DNA of 12,219 bases. Origin: JAKFWI01 sp035549875 (GTDB lineage Bacteria; Pseudomonadota; Alphaproteobacteria; Caulobacterales; Aquidulcibacteraceae). Of the stretch, positions 1 to 5,312 are shown in pieces (position 1 is the first letter of the stretch; each line of letters begins with the position of its first letter). A program made the position numbers and the translations under genes. The stretch covers positions 1-12,219 of the forward strand of contig DASZPV010000110.1 in the NCBI GenBank assembly GCA_035549875.1, in the 5' to 3' direction. The notes under the pieces are model-generated. The model was not told the DNA's origin, ran no database searches, and saw only the letters and a program-made list of their open reading frames with translations.

Positions 1-99
1 GAAGCCGCATTCCGGCCCTACCGCCCGCGCGCGGCCTGCGCACAGAGCGCGCTGGACGATGCGCAGAGGGAAATCGACCTTGCGCTCAACACGTCGTGA
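1..99 (+). CDS. C-terminal tail of an unidentified protein (partial)
   Basis: Frame 1 is open from the first base to a TGA at 97-99 and encodes 32 residues ending in a charged, probably helical tail (ALDDAQREIDLALNTS). The start and all recognisable domains lie outside the window, so no function can be assigned. It runs toward the minus-strand pseI, with a palindromic repeat between the two stops, which is what one expects of a real convergent gene end. Given the locus it could belong to flagellin glycosylation, but nothing in these residues shows that. A shadow frame cannot be excluded in such GC-rich DNA. Confidence 0.4.
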   Translation, partial: EAAFRPYRPRAACAQSALDDAQREIDLALNTS

Positions 100-158
100 C
101 CGCGCAGGATAAGCCGGATCGTCCGCACACGGAGCGAAAGCCCGTGGCTATCGGCGCT

Positions 159-196
159 CCCCTCTCCCGCGTGCGGGAGAGGGGCGGGGGTGAGGG
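159..196. repeat. Palindromic intergenic repeat (REP-like), GC-rich hairpin
   Basis: A perfect 12-bp inverted repeat (CCCCTCTCCCGC / GCGGGAGAGGGG, arms 159-170 and 173-184) with a 2-nt centre, followed by a G-rich tail CGGGGGTGAGGG to 196. It lies between the convergent ends of the first gene (stop 99) and pseI (stop 234). Elements of this CCCTCTCCCGC...GCGGGAGAGGG type are common dispersed intergenic repeats in proteobacteria. There is no T-tract, so a classical intrinsic terminator is not shown, though the stem could protect or separate the two convergent transcripts. A related element lies at 1349-1372. Confidence 0.8.
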
Positions 197-233
197 AAAG
201 GCAGAACAATGCGCTCTCACGGGCCCTCATCCG

Positions 234-1304
234 TTACGCGGTGCGTTTGAGATCAACGGCCGCGATCATGTCCCACGCCAGCGGTTCGCCAAACGCTATG
301 GCGCGTGTCGCCCGCGCGCCGAGTACGGCGTCGATATGTTTCGGCGGGAGCCCGTAACCGGGGCGAATGGAGCGCACGTTTTGAGGGGTGAATTCTTCTC
401 CCGCAGCAATCGGCGCCACGGCATAGAGAGAGCGGCGAAACTGCCGGTTCTCCTGCTCGGCCGGCGAGCGCGTGTAATTCACCGCGCCGACCGCGGCATG
501 GGCGTTGCGGCAATCGCTGACCAGCGCGCGCAATTCCGCGGGCTCCAGCGAGAACGCGGAATCCACGCCGCCTTCGGCTCGGCTCATGCAGAAATGTTTT
601 TCGATGAACGCCGCGCCCAGCGCGGTCGCGGCGACGGAAGCCGCCGTGCCGGGCGTGTGATCGGAAAGCCCGGCGACGGCGCCGAACCGCGCGGCAAGAT
701 CGGCGATCGTGGCAAGGTTGGCTGCTTCGTACCGCGCCGGATAAGTCGAAACGCAATGCAGCAGGATCAGCCCGCCGGCGCCATGCGCGCGCGCGCAAGC
801 AGCGGCCTCGGCGATTTCCGTCTCGCTGGCCATGCCGGTGGAAATAATCAGCGGCTTGCCCGTGCGCGCCGCGCGCGCGATCAGCGGCAGATCGATCGCC
901 TCGAACGAAGCGATTTTGTAGGCCGGGGCATCCAGGCTTTCGAGCAGATCGACCGCCGTTTCGTCGAACGGCGTGGAGAACACGGTGACGCCAAGTTCGC
1001 GGCCGCGCGCAAACAGCGCCGCGTGCCACTCATACGGCGTGTGCGCCTCTTCGTAGAGATCGTGCAAAGTGCGCCCGTCCCACAGCCCGCCCTGCACGAC
1101 AAAGCCCGGCCCGTCATGGGCGATGGTGATCGTGTCGGCCGTGAACGTCTGCAGCTTGACCGCATCGGCGCCGCACGCGGCCGCTTCCTCCAGCAACTTC
1201 AGCGCGCGCTCAAGCGAGCCCTGATGGTTGCCGGACAATTCAGCGACGATATACGGCGCCTGACCGGCCCCGATCTCGCGCCCCGCAATGAATATGCTTT
1301 GCAT
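234..1304 (-). CDS. pseI: Pseudaminic acid synthase PseI
   Basis: 356 aa NeuB-family enzyme that condenses 2,4-diacetamido-2,4,6-trideoxy-L-altrose with phosphoenolpyruvate to give pseudaminic acid in the cytoplasm. The N-terminal TIM-barrel shows AELSGNH (21-27), KLQT (50-53), FSTPFD (109-114), KIAS (130-133), STGMA (155-159), HCVSTYP (183-189), LSDHTPG (213-219) and EKHF (235-238); His216 and His237 correspond to the metal ligands known in NeuB. LWDGRTLHDLYEEAHTP (74-90) is typical of PseI rather than sialic or legionaminic acid synthases. A C-terminal SAF/antifreeze-like domain runs from about 292 (RRSLYA, RPGYGLPP at 314-321). Length is normal for the family. The ATG is supported by a CCAGGT ribosome site 6 nt upstream (1311-1316). 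It is divergent from pseF. Confidence 0.95.
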   Translation of the reverse strand: MQSIFIAGREIGAGQAPYIVAELSGNHQGSLERALKLLEEAAACGADAVKLQTFTADTITIAHDGPGFVVQGGLWDGRTLHDLYEEAHTPYEWHAALFARGRELGVTVFSTPFDETAVDLLESLDAPAYKIASFEAIDLPLIARAARTGKPLIISTGMASETEIAEAAACARAHGAGGLILLHCVSTYPARYEAANLATIADLAARFGAVAGLSDHTPGTAASVAATALGAAFIEKHFCMSRAEGGVDSAFSLEPAELRALVSDCRNAHAAVGAVNYTRSPAEQENRQFRRSLYAVAPIAAGEEFTPQNVRSIRPGYGLPPKHIDAVLGARATRAIAFGEPLAWDMIAAVDLKRTA

Positions 1305-1348
1305 CGAATCACCTGGCGGCCAGCGTCGCGCGAAAAGCTGAACGTGTC

Positions 1349-1372
1349 CCTTCTCCCGCCCGCGGGAGAAGG
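1349..1372. repeat. Second palindromic repeat, between pseI and pseF
   Basis: A perfect 11-bp inverted repeat (CCTTCTCCCGC / GCGGGAGAAGG, arms 1349-1359 and 1362-1372) with a 2-nt centre. It resembles the element at 159-196 but has TTC where the other has CTC, so it is a sister subtype rather than an exact copy. It lies in the divergent pseI-pseF intergenic region, 45 bp upstream of the pseI start, and so is probably in or near the pseI leader. Confidence 0.75.
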
Positions 1373-1379
1373 AGAGCCG

Positions 1380-1394
1380 TTAACGAATCCTTAT
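1380..1394 (+). promoter_or_regulatory. CtrA-like site TTAA-N7-TTAT (putative)
   Basis: TTAA (1380-1383), seven bases, then TTAT (1391-1394): seven of eight positions of the Caulobacter CtrA consensus TTAA-N7-TTAA. It ends 25 nt before the pseF ATG in the divergent pseI-pseF region, a place where a cell-cycle regulator could act on either gene. The match is by eye only, and the assignment assumes the host has CtrA, as Caulobacterales do. Confidence 0.35.
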
Positions 1395-1419
1395 CAGGCG
1401 CATTGAATGCTCCGCGCCG

Positions 1420-2202
1420 ATGAAAACCGCGGTGATCGTGCAAGCCCGCTACGGCTCGACCCGCCTGCCCGGCAAGGCGCTCTTGCCGCTCGGGCATGGC
1501 ACGGTGCTGGCGCAGGTGCTGGCGCGCTGCGCGGCGATACCGGGCGTGGACGCCGTCGTCTGCGCTTGCCCCGACACAGCCGATTCCGATCCCGTGGCCG
1601 AGGAAGCCGCCCGCTGCGGCGCGCAAGTGTCGCGCGGCGCCGAGACCGACGTGCTTTCGCGCTACGCCAAGGCCGCGCGCGCCATCGGCGCCGATATCGT
1701 TATGCGGGTTACGTCCGACTGCCCGTTCATCGATCCGCTGGTCTGCGGCAAGGTGCTGGGCCTGCTCGACGAGCGCGGCGCCCAATACGCCAGCCTCGAC
1801 ATGCCGGCGAGTTGGCCGCATGGGCTCGATTGCGAAGCCTTCCCCGCGCGCCTGCTCTACGAGGCCGAACAAAACGCGCAAGCGCCGCACGAACGCGAGC
1901 ACGTCACGCCCTGGATTCGCGCGCGCGCAGCGCCGAAGGCCACGCTGACCGGCCCCGGCGCCCCGTTCACTGCCATGCGCTGGACGTTGGACTGGCCGGA
2001 AGATTACCAATTCCTTTCCGCCATCGCCGAGGCGCTGGGCGAGCGGGCGATCGCCGCTTCAGCGGCGGAAGTAGCCTCGCTATGCCTGCGCCGGCCCGAT
2101 ATTGCTGCGATCAACGCCGCGCGCTGCGATCAGAGCCGCCTGGCCTCGCCGCTGCGGGCGGAAATCGCCACCGCGCCGATCGGCTTTCCGCTCGCGGCAT
2201 GA
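1420..2202 (+). CDS. pseF: SpsF-type nucleotidyltransferase, probable CMP-pseudaminic acid synthetase (PseF role)
   Basis: 260 aa protein of the SpsF/CMP-KDO-synthetase-like nucleotidyltransferase family. Visible motifs are the N-terminal nucleotide-binding loop QARYGSTRLPGKAL (8-21), RVTSDCPFIDP (96-106), WPHGLDCE (132-139), EHVTPWI (160-166) and RWTLDWPEDY (187-196). From its position between pseI and pseH I infer that it activates pseudaminic acid with CTP. The family name SpsF (spore-coat polysaccharide protein) says little about the sugar used, so the reaction is an inference from context. ATG 1420 was chosen because it places the loop at the usual distance from the N-terminus; no strong ribosome site is visible. 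It overlaps pseH by 4 bases (ATGA), suggesting translational coupling. Confidence 0.85.
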   Translation: MKTAVIVQARYGSTRLPGKALLPLGHGTVLAQVLARCAAIPGVDAVVCACPDTADSDPVAEEAARCGAQVSRGAETDVLSRYAKAARAIGADIVMRVTSDCPFIDPLVCGKVLGLLDERGAQYASLDMPASWPHGLDCEAFPARLLYEAEQNAQAPHEREHVTPWIRARAAPKATLTGPGAPFTAMRWTLDWPEDYQFLSAIAEALGERAIAASAAEVASLCLRRPDIAAINAARCDQSRLASPLRAEIATAPIGFPLAA

Positions 2203-2771
2203 ACGTCAGGCTGCGCCCCCTCGCCGCTGCCGATTGCGATGCAGTCCGCGACTGGCGCAACCGCCCGCACGTTGCGGCGATGATGTATACCGATCATGAA
2301 ATATCGGCAGGCGAGCACGCGACATGGTTCGCCGCCGCCCTGATCGACCAGACCAAGCGTTATTACATCGTCGAAACGCTGGAAGACGGCGGCTGGACCG
2401 GCGCGGGCCTGGCGGGTTTTACGCATATAGAAGAACAAAGCGCCTCCTGGGCGTTCTACCTCGCCGATGCGGAAACCCGCGGCCGCGGCCTCGGCGCGCA
2501 AACCGAGTTCCTGATGCTGGGCAAAGCGTTTGACGAACTTGGCTTGCACCGCCTGCGCTGCGAAGTGCTGGCGATCAACGCGCGCGTCGTGGCGCTGCAT
2601 GAATCCTTCGGCTTTCGACGCATCGCCCTGCTCGCCGGGCGCGTCGTGAAAAACGGCGCGCCCCATGACGTGGTTGCGCTCGAAATGAAGCGCGAAGACT
2701 GGGCGTTTGCGCGCGGCATGGCTGAGCATCGCCTGAATGGGCGGGCCGAGCACGCGGCAAAGTCTGCCTAG
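2199..2771 (+). CDS. pseH: UDP-4-amino-sugar N-acetyltransferase PseH (GNAT family)
   Basis: 190 aa GNAT acetyltransferase. In the pathway PseH N-acetylates UDP-4-amino-4,6-dideoxy-beta-L-AltNAc using acetyl-CoA. Seen here are the N-terminal RPLAAADCDAVRDWRN segment (6-21), the acetyl-CoA pyrophosphate-binding RGRGLG (94-99) and motif B NARVVALHESFGF (127-139). The ATG at 2199 overlaps the pseF TGA (ATGA). The same frame stays open back to 1407 inside pseF, but the GNAT homology begins at 2199, so the longer reading is a GC-rich artefact. The last codons overlap a candidate activator site (2755-2769) for the downstream flagellin promoter. The substrate is inferred from the pse neighbours. Confidence 0.88.
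   Translation: MNVRLRPLAAADCDAVRDWRNRPHVAAMMYTDHEISAGEHATWFAAALIDQTKRYYIVETLEDGGWTGAGLAGFTHIEEQSASWAFYLADAETRGRGLGAQTEFLMLGKAFDELGLHRLRCEVLAINARVVALHESFGFRRIALLAGRVVKNGAPHDVVALEMKREDWAFARGMAEHRLNGRAEHAAKSA
2755..2769 (+). promoter_or_regulatory. ftr-like activator palindrome upstream of flagellin 1 (putative)
   Basis: CGGCAA-AGT-CTGCCT, an imperfect palindrome in the last codons of pseH. It has the same 6-3-6 layout as the two sites at 4172-4186 and 4214-4228 and shares the 10-mer ACGCGGCAAA with the first of them. Its centre is about 116 bp upstream of the predicted flagellin 1 transcription start, a normal distance for a sigma-54 enhancer. In Caulobacter the NtrC-type activator FlbD binds ftr sites at such distances; that this is FlbD is an inference. 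Confidence 0.4.
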
Positions 2772-2814
2772 CACTGGGCAACATCGTTGCCCCGCGCCAC
2801 CGAGCCCGCTAAAA

Positions 2815-2843
2815 ACAATATAATAATCAAAGCGCTATATTGT
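2815..2843. promoter_or_regulatory. AT-rich dyad with IHF-like core upstream of the flagellin 1 promoter
   Basis: Perfect 8-bp inverted repeat ACAATATA (2815-2822) / TATATTGT (2836-2843) in an unusually AT-rich island. Overlapping it is AATCAA-AGCG-CTA (2825-2837), one mismatch from the IHF consensus WATCAANNNNTTR. It sits between the candidate activator site (2755-2769) and the sigma-54 promoter (2852-2867), where IHF bends DNA in Caulobacter flagellar promoters. The dyad may also be an independent operator. Confidence 0.45.
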
Positions 2844-2851
2844 AAACGCGC

Positions 2852-2867
2852 TGGCCCGATCCTTGCG
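2852..2867 (+). promoter_or_regulatory. Sigma-54 promoter of flagellin 1
   Basis: TGGCCCGATCCTTGCG: GG at 2853-2854, ten bases, GC at 2865-2866, matching the sigma-54 layout TGGC-N8-TTGC. This places the start of transcription near 2878 and gives a leader of about 55 nt before the ATG at 2933. Caulobacter flagellin genes are also sigma-54 dependent. Confidence 0.85.
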
Positions 2868-2887
2868 ACGAAACGGGCACGCAATGT

Positions 2888-2926
2888 CCCCGGCTAGCGG
2901 GGCCGGATCTTATCGCAGACCGGGGG
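2888..2926 (+). promoter_or_regulatory. Flagellin 1 leader: hairpin with alternative pairing to the ribosome site
   Basis: CCCCG (2888-2892), loop GCTAG, CGGGG (2898-2902) forms a 5-bp stem. The same left arm extended by one base (CCCCGG, 2888-2893) can instead pair with CCGGGG (2920-2925), which contains the G-rich ribosome site (2922-2926) 6 nt before the ATG. The two pairings exclude each other, so the leader could switch between an open and a blocked ribosome site. FlbT, encoded at 11401-11835, is known to act on flagellin leader RNA in Caulobacter. The switch itself is inference. Confidence 0.4.
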
Positions 2927-2932
2927 TCGCCG

Positions 2933-3766
2933 ATGTCGCAAGTTAGCGTGAATACGAATTACGGGGCGCTGTTGGCCCTGCAAAGTCTCAACAAGACCAA
3001 TCAGGAATTGGGCGACGTCCAAAACCGCATCAACACCGGCTTCAAGGTCGCGACGGCGAAGGACAACGGCGCCACATTCGCCATCGCCCAGGCCATGCGC
3101 GGCAAGGTCGCCGGTTACGGCGTGGCCAAGGATACGCTCGACAAGGCGATCAGCACCGTCGATGTGACTCTGGCGGCGGGCAACACGCTGTCCGATTTGC
3201 TCAATGAGATGAAGCAAAAAGCCACGGCCGCGCGCGACCCCTCCCTGACGACGGCGCAGCGTGCGGCGTTCAACGCGGACTTCGTTCAATTGCGGGCGGC
3301 GATCACGCGGACCGTCGCCAACGCAGAGTTCAACGGCGCCAACATGATCAAGGCCGGCGGCTCGAATGTCGTGGCGTTTGCAAACGACACCGGATCTTCG
3401 CTGATTACGCTCACCGCCGTTTCGTTCGCCTTGAGCGGCTCGACCGTGACCGTGACCACCACCGATCAGGTCGACACCTACACCAACGCCGGCCTGGCGC
3501 TGACGCACGTCAACGCCTCGATCACGGCCCTCAACAAGCAGCTTGCCACTTTGGGCTCGGGTTCGCGCGCTTTGGAAAAGCACCGCACGTTCCTCGCGCA
3601 GCTTTCGGACTCGCTCGAAGCCGGCATCGGCAATCTCGTGGATGCGGACATGGCGAAGGAAAGCGCCAAGCTCCAATCGTTGCAGGTCAAGCAGCAATTG
3701 GGCGCCCAGGCGCTGTCGATCGCCAATCAAAGCCCGCAAATCCTGCTGAAGTTCTTCGGCGGCTAG
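2933..3766 (+). CDS. Flagellin (paralogue 1)
   Basis: 277 aa filament subunit of the short alphaproteobacterial type. The N-terminal D0/D1 helices begin SVNTNYGALLALQSLN (5-20) and include VQNRINTG and AKDNGATFAIAQAMRGKVAGYGV. A short central Thr/Ser-rich segment (about 153-182) replaces the large D2/D3 domains of enteric flagellins and is the likely exposed O-glycosylation surface. The C-terminus carries the classic GNLVDADMAKESAKLQSLQVKQQLGAQALSIANQSPQILLKFF segment (in 233-275). There is no Cys and no signal peptide, as expected for type III secretion. It has its own sigma-54 promoter and a structured leader, and flanking pse genes suggest pseudaminic acid glycosylation. It is a close paralogue of the gene at 4381-5205. 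Which fla/flj name applies cannot be decided. Confidence 0.95.
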   Translation: MSQVSVNTNYGALLALQSLNKTNQELGDVQNRINTGFKVATAKDNGATFAIAQAMRGKVAGYGVAKDTLDKAISTVDVTLAAGNTLSDLLNEMKQKATAARDPSLTTAQRAAFNADFVQLRAAITRTVANAEFNGANMIKAGGSNVVAFANDTGSSLITLTAVSFALSGSTVTVTTTDQVDTYTNAGLALTHVNASITALNKQLATLGSGSRALEKHRTFLAQLSDSLEAGIGNLVDADMAKESAKLQSLQVKQQLGAQALSIANQSPQILLKFFGG

Positions 3767-3774
3767 CGATGCGG

Positions 3775-3799
3775 AGGCGGTTGGCCGGCGCCGCCGCCT
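3775..3799 (+). terminator. Weak hairpin after flagellin 1 (possible terminator or attenuator)
   Basis: AGGCGG (3775-3780) pairs with CCGCCT (3794-3799) around a 13-nt GC-rich interior that can pair further; only ATTTCCC follows. The stem is plausible but the T-run is short, so termination may be partial and some transcripts may read into the small gene at 3868. Confidence 0.3.
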
Positions 3800-3823
3800 A
3801 TTTCCCGCGCGCCATCGTTCTTA

Positions 3824-3839
3824 CGGCATAAAGTTTGCT
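3824..3839 (+). promoter_or_regulatory. Sigma-54 promoter of the FlaG-like gene
   Basis: CGGCATAAAGTTTGCT: GG at 3825-3826, ten bases, GC at 3837-3838. The -24 block is CGG rather than TGG, but GGCA and TTGCT are good matches. The predicted start of transcription is near 3850, which excludes an in-frame ATG at 3835 and leaves an 18-nt leader with the ribosome site AGGAAAG. Confidence 0.7.
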
Positions 3840-3867
3840 CGCCTTTGGCGAGGAAAGCAGACCGCAG

Positions 3868-4149
3868 ATGAGCGATGTGCCGTTCATTCGCGCCGCGCCG
3901 CCGCACAGCGCCCCCGCACCGCGACGGACCGCCGATGCGCAAAACGCCCCGAGCCGCGCCCCTGAACCGCGCTCGGCGCAAAAGCCCGCGCCTGCTGTTT
4001 TGCCCAACAAAACCATGGTCAAAGCCGAGCAGATCGCGAAATACGCTTACGGCTACACCTTTATCGACGCCGACACCTCGCAAGTCATCGCCCGCTATCC
4101 CGCCGAGCCCTTCGTCAGTTTGCACAAGGCCGGCGGCAAAGTGGTTTAA
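3868..4149 (+). CDS. Small FlaG-like flagellar protein (putative)
   Basis: 93 aa. Residues 1-50 are Pro/Ala-rich and probably disordered. Residues 51-93 form a compact segment with YGYTFIDADTSQVIARYPAEPF, which resembles the C-terminal half of FlaG proteins (I/V-D-x-x-T-x-x-V-I-R-x-x-P). FlaG affects filament length or flagellin assembly in other bacteria. The start at 3868 fits an AGGAAAG ribosome site (3851-3857) and the predicted sigma-54 transcription start near 3850, which lies downstream of the alternative ATG at 3835. It sits between two flagellin genes and has its own flagellar-type promoter, so a late flagellar role is likely. The FlaG assignment rests on a short, weak similarity. 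Confidence 0.65.
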   Translation: MSDVPFIRAAPPHSAPAPRRTADAQNAPSRAPEPRSAQKPAPAVLPNKTMVKAEQIAKYAYGYTFIDADTSQVIARYPAEPFVSLHKAGGKVV

Positions 4150-4171
4150 TCAATCAAAGCGCCGAATCACG

Positions 4172-4228
4172 CGGCAAAACTTGCCGGGCGCCCGGCAAAT
4201 AATTCCCACCACCCGGCATAAATTGCCG
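4172..4228. promoter_or_regulatory. Phased array of ftr-like palindromes upstream of flagellin 2
   Basis: Two palindromes, CGGCAA-AAC-TTGCCG (4172-4186, perfect) and CGGCAT-AAA-TTGCCG (4214-4228, one arm mismatch), with a half site CGGCAA at 4193 between them. If the half site is read as a 15-bp unit (4193-4207), the three centres are 4179, 4200 and 4221, exactly 21 bp or two helical turns apart. The array lies about 100-140 bp upstream of the predicted sigma-54 start at 4320. This fits binding of a multimeric NtrC-type activator such as FlbD. The regulator is inferred; the repeats and spacing are seen. Confidence 0.65.
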
Positions 4229-4293
4229 AGCGCGCACGCCGCGCGGTGAGAAAATAAGCAGCGAAATCAGCCAAAGCGCGCGTGGTTAAGGCG

Positions 4294-4309
4294 TGGCGCC
4301 TAGATTGCA
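4294..4309 (+). promoter_or_regulatory. Sigma-54 promoter of flagellin 2
   Basis: TGGCGCCTAGATTGCA: GG at 4295-4296, ten bases, GC at 4307-4308, a near-consensus TGGC-N8-TTGCA element. The predicted start near 4320 gives a leader of about 61 nt. It also argues against translation starting at the in-frame ATG at 4282, which would lie upstream of the transcript. Confidence 0.87.
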
Positions 4310-4336
4310 CCCCCGCCCCCAGGTCGCAGGACCCGT

Positions 4337-4351
4337 CGCGCATAACGCGCG
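4337..4351 (+). promoter_or_regulatory. Flagellin 2 leader hairpin
   Basis: CGCGC (4337-4341), loop ATAAC, GCGCG (4347-4351): a 5-bp stem with a 5-nt loop ending 29 nt before the ATG. The flagellin 1 leader has a stem of the same size ending 30 nt before its ATG, with unrelated sequence. Shared geometry with different sequence hints at a structural binding site, possibly for FlbT. Confidence 0.4.
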
Positions 4352-4380
4352 CCGTATTAACCAGAAGGGGAACTACGCTT

Positions 4381-5205
4381 ATGGCTAGCGTAAACACAAA
4401 CTATGGCGCGATGGTCGCGCTCCAAAACCTCAACCGCACCAACAGCGAACTCGAAGCTGTTCAAGGCCGTATCAATTCGGGCTTGAAGGTTGCTTCGGCG
4501 AAGGACAACGGCGCCACGTTCGCCATCGCCCAGTCGATGCGCGGCAAAGTGGCCGGCTACGGCGTGGCGGTGAACACCGTCGACAAAGCGATGTCGACCG
4601 TGGACGCGGCGATCGCCGGCGGCAATTCCATATCCGACCTCCTCACATCGCTGAAAGAAAAAGCGACGGCGGCGAAGGATAGCTCGCTGACGACGGCGCA
4701 ACGCGCCGCCTACAACGCCGACTTCACCCGTCTGCGGGACGAAGTCACCAACATCGTGAGCAACTCGGAATTCAACGGCGCCAACCTGATCAAGGCCAGC
4801 GGCAACAACGCCATCGCGTTCGCCAACGACACGGGATCTTCGCTGATCACCGTGACGGCCGTTTCGTTCGCGCTCTCGGGTTCGACGAACACGATCACGA
4901 CGACCGACAAGGTCGATACCGTCACCAACGCGACGGCGGCGCTGACCCACATCAACGCGTCGATCACCGCGATCAACAAGCAATTGGCGGTCTACGGTTC
5001 GGCATCGAAGGCGCTGCAGAAGCACAAGGACTTCCTTGGCTCGCTGTCTGACACGCTCGAAGCCGGCATCGGCAACCTGGTCGACGCCGACCTTGCGAAA
5101 GACAGCGCCAAGCTGAGCAGCCTGCAAGTCAAGCAGCAGCTCGGCGCCCAAGCGCTCTCGATCGCCAACAGCCAAGCCAGCATCGTGCTGCGGTTCTTCC
5201 AATAA
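4381..5205 (+). CDS. Flagellin (paralogue 2)
   Basis: 274 aa flagellin, close paralogue of the protein at 2933-3766. The N-terminal region is ASVNTNYGAMVALQNLNRTN, followed by VQGRINSGLKVASAKDNGATFAIAQSMRGKVAGYGVAV. The central Thr/Ser-rich segment FANDTGSSLITVTAVSFALSGSTN is nearly identical to paralogue 1, and the C-terminus has GNLVDADLAKDSAKL and QVKQQLGAQALSIAN. The last residues (SQASIVLRFFQ) differ from paralogue 1 (QSPQILLKFFGG) and lack the usual Pro. ATG 4381 has a good AAGGGG ribosome site (4365-4370); the frame runs back to 4282, but that part precedes the predicted transcript start. Expression likely comes from the sigma-54 promoter under the phased activator array and ends at the terminator at 5247-5278. 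Confidence 0.96.
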   Translation: MASVNTNYGAMVALQNLNRTNSELEAVQGRINSGLKVASAKDNGATFAIAQSMRGKVAGYGVAVNTVDKAMSTVDAAIAGGNSISDLLTSLKEKATAAKDSSLTTAQRAAYNADFTRLRDEVTNIVSNSEFNGANLIKASGNNAIAFANDTGSSLITVTAVSFALSGSTNTITTTDKVDTVTNATAALTHINASITAINKQLAVYGSASKALQKHKDFLGSLSDTLEAGIGNLVDADLAKDSAKLSSLQVKQQLGAQALSIANSQASIVLRFFQ

Positions 5206-5246
5206 GTAACAGCCCCCCTCCTTTCACAGGTTGGGGACTAACTCAG

Positions 5247-5278
5247 CGGGCGGCCGAAAGGCCGCCCGTTTTGTTTTT
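5247..5278 (+). terminator. Rho-independent terminator of flagellin 2
   Basis: Perfect 9-bp GC stem CGGGCGGCC (5247-5255) / GGCCGCCCG (5260-5268) closed by a GAAA tetraloop and followed by TTTTGTTTTT (5269-5278). This is a textbook intrinsic terminator 41 nt after the stop codon. It isolates the flagellin block from the convergent minus-strand operon. On the minus strand the stem has no T-tract. Confidence 0.95.
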
Positions 5279-5312
5279 GGGGAGGCGTTGGCGAGGCTAC
5301 TTTCCCTACCGA

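Noticed and set aside
96..1406. Long plus-strand open frame opposite pseI
   Set aside because: It is a GC-rich antisense shadow of the clear PseI gene; its residues are Arg-rich and show no domain.
1305..1419. Sigma-54 promoter for pseI or pseF
   Set aside because: No GG-N10-GC with a TTGC box was found on either strand.
1407..2198. Upstream extension of the PseH frame through pseF
   Set aside because: The translation there is Arg/Ala-rich with no homology, while the other frame encodes clear SpsF motifs; PseH starts at 2199.
2894..3739. Minus-strand open frame opposite flagellin 1 (and a similar one at 4357-5202)
   Set aside because: Both are mirror images of flagellin codons; they resemble each other only because the flagellins do.
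4152..4162. AATCAAAGCGC, also present at 2825-2835 upstream of flagellin 1
   Set aside because: Order relative to the activator sites is reversed and the 4152 copy is a poor IHF match; treated as coincidence.
4282..4380. Earlier in-frame ATG for flagellin 2
   Set aside because: It lies upstream of the predicted sigma-54 transcript start, and the flagellin N-terminus begins at 4381 with a good ribosome site.
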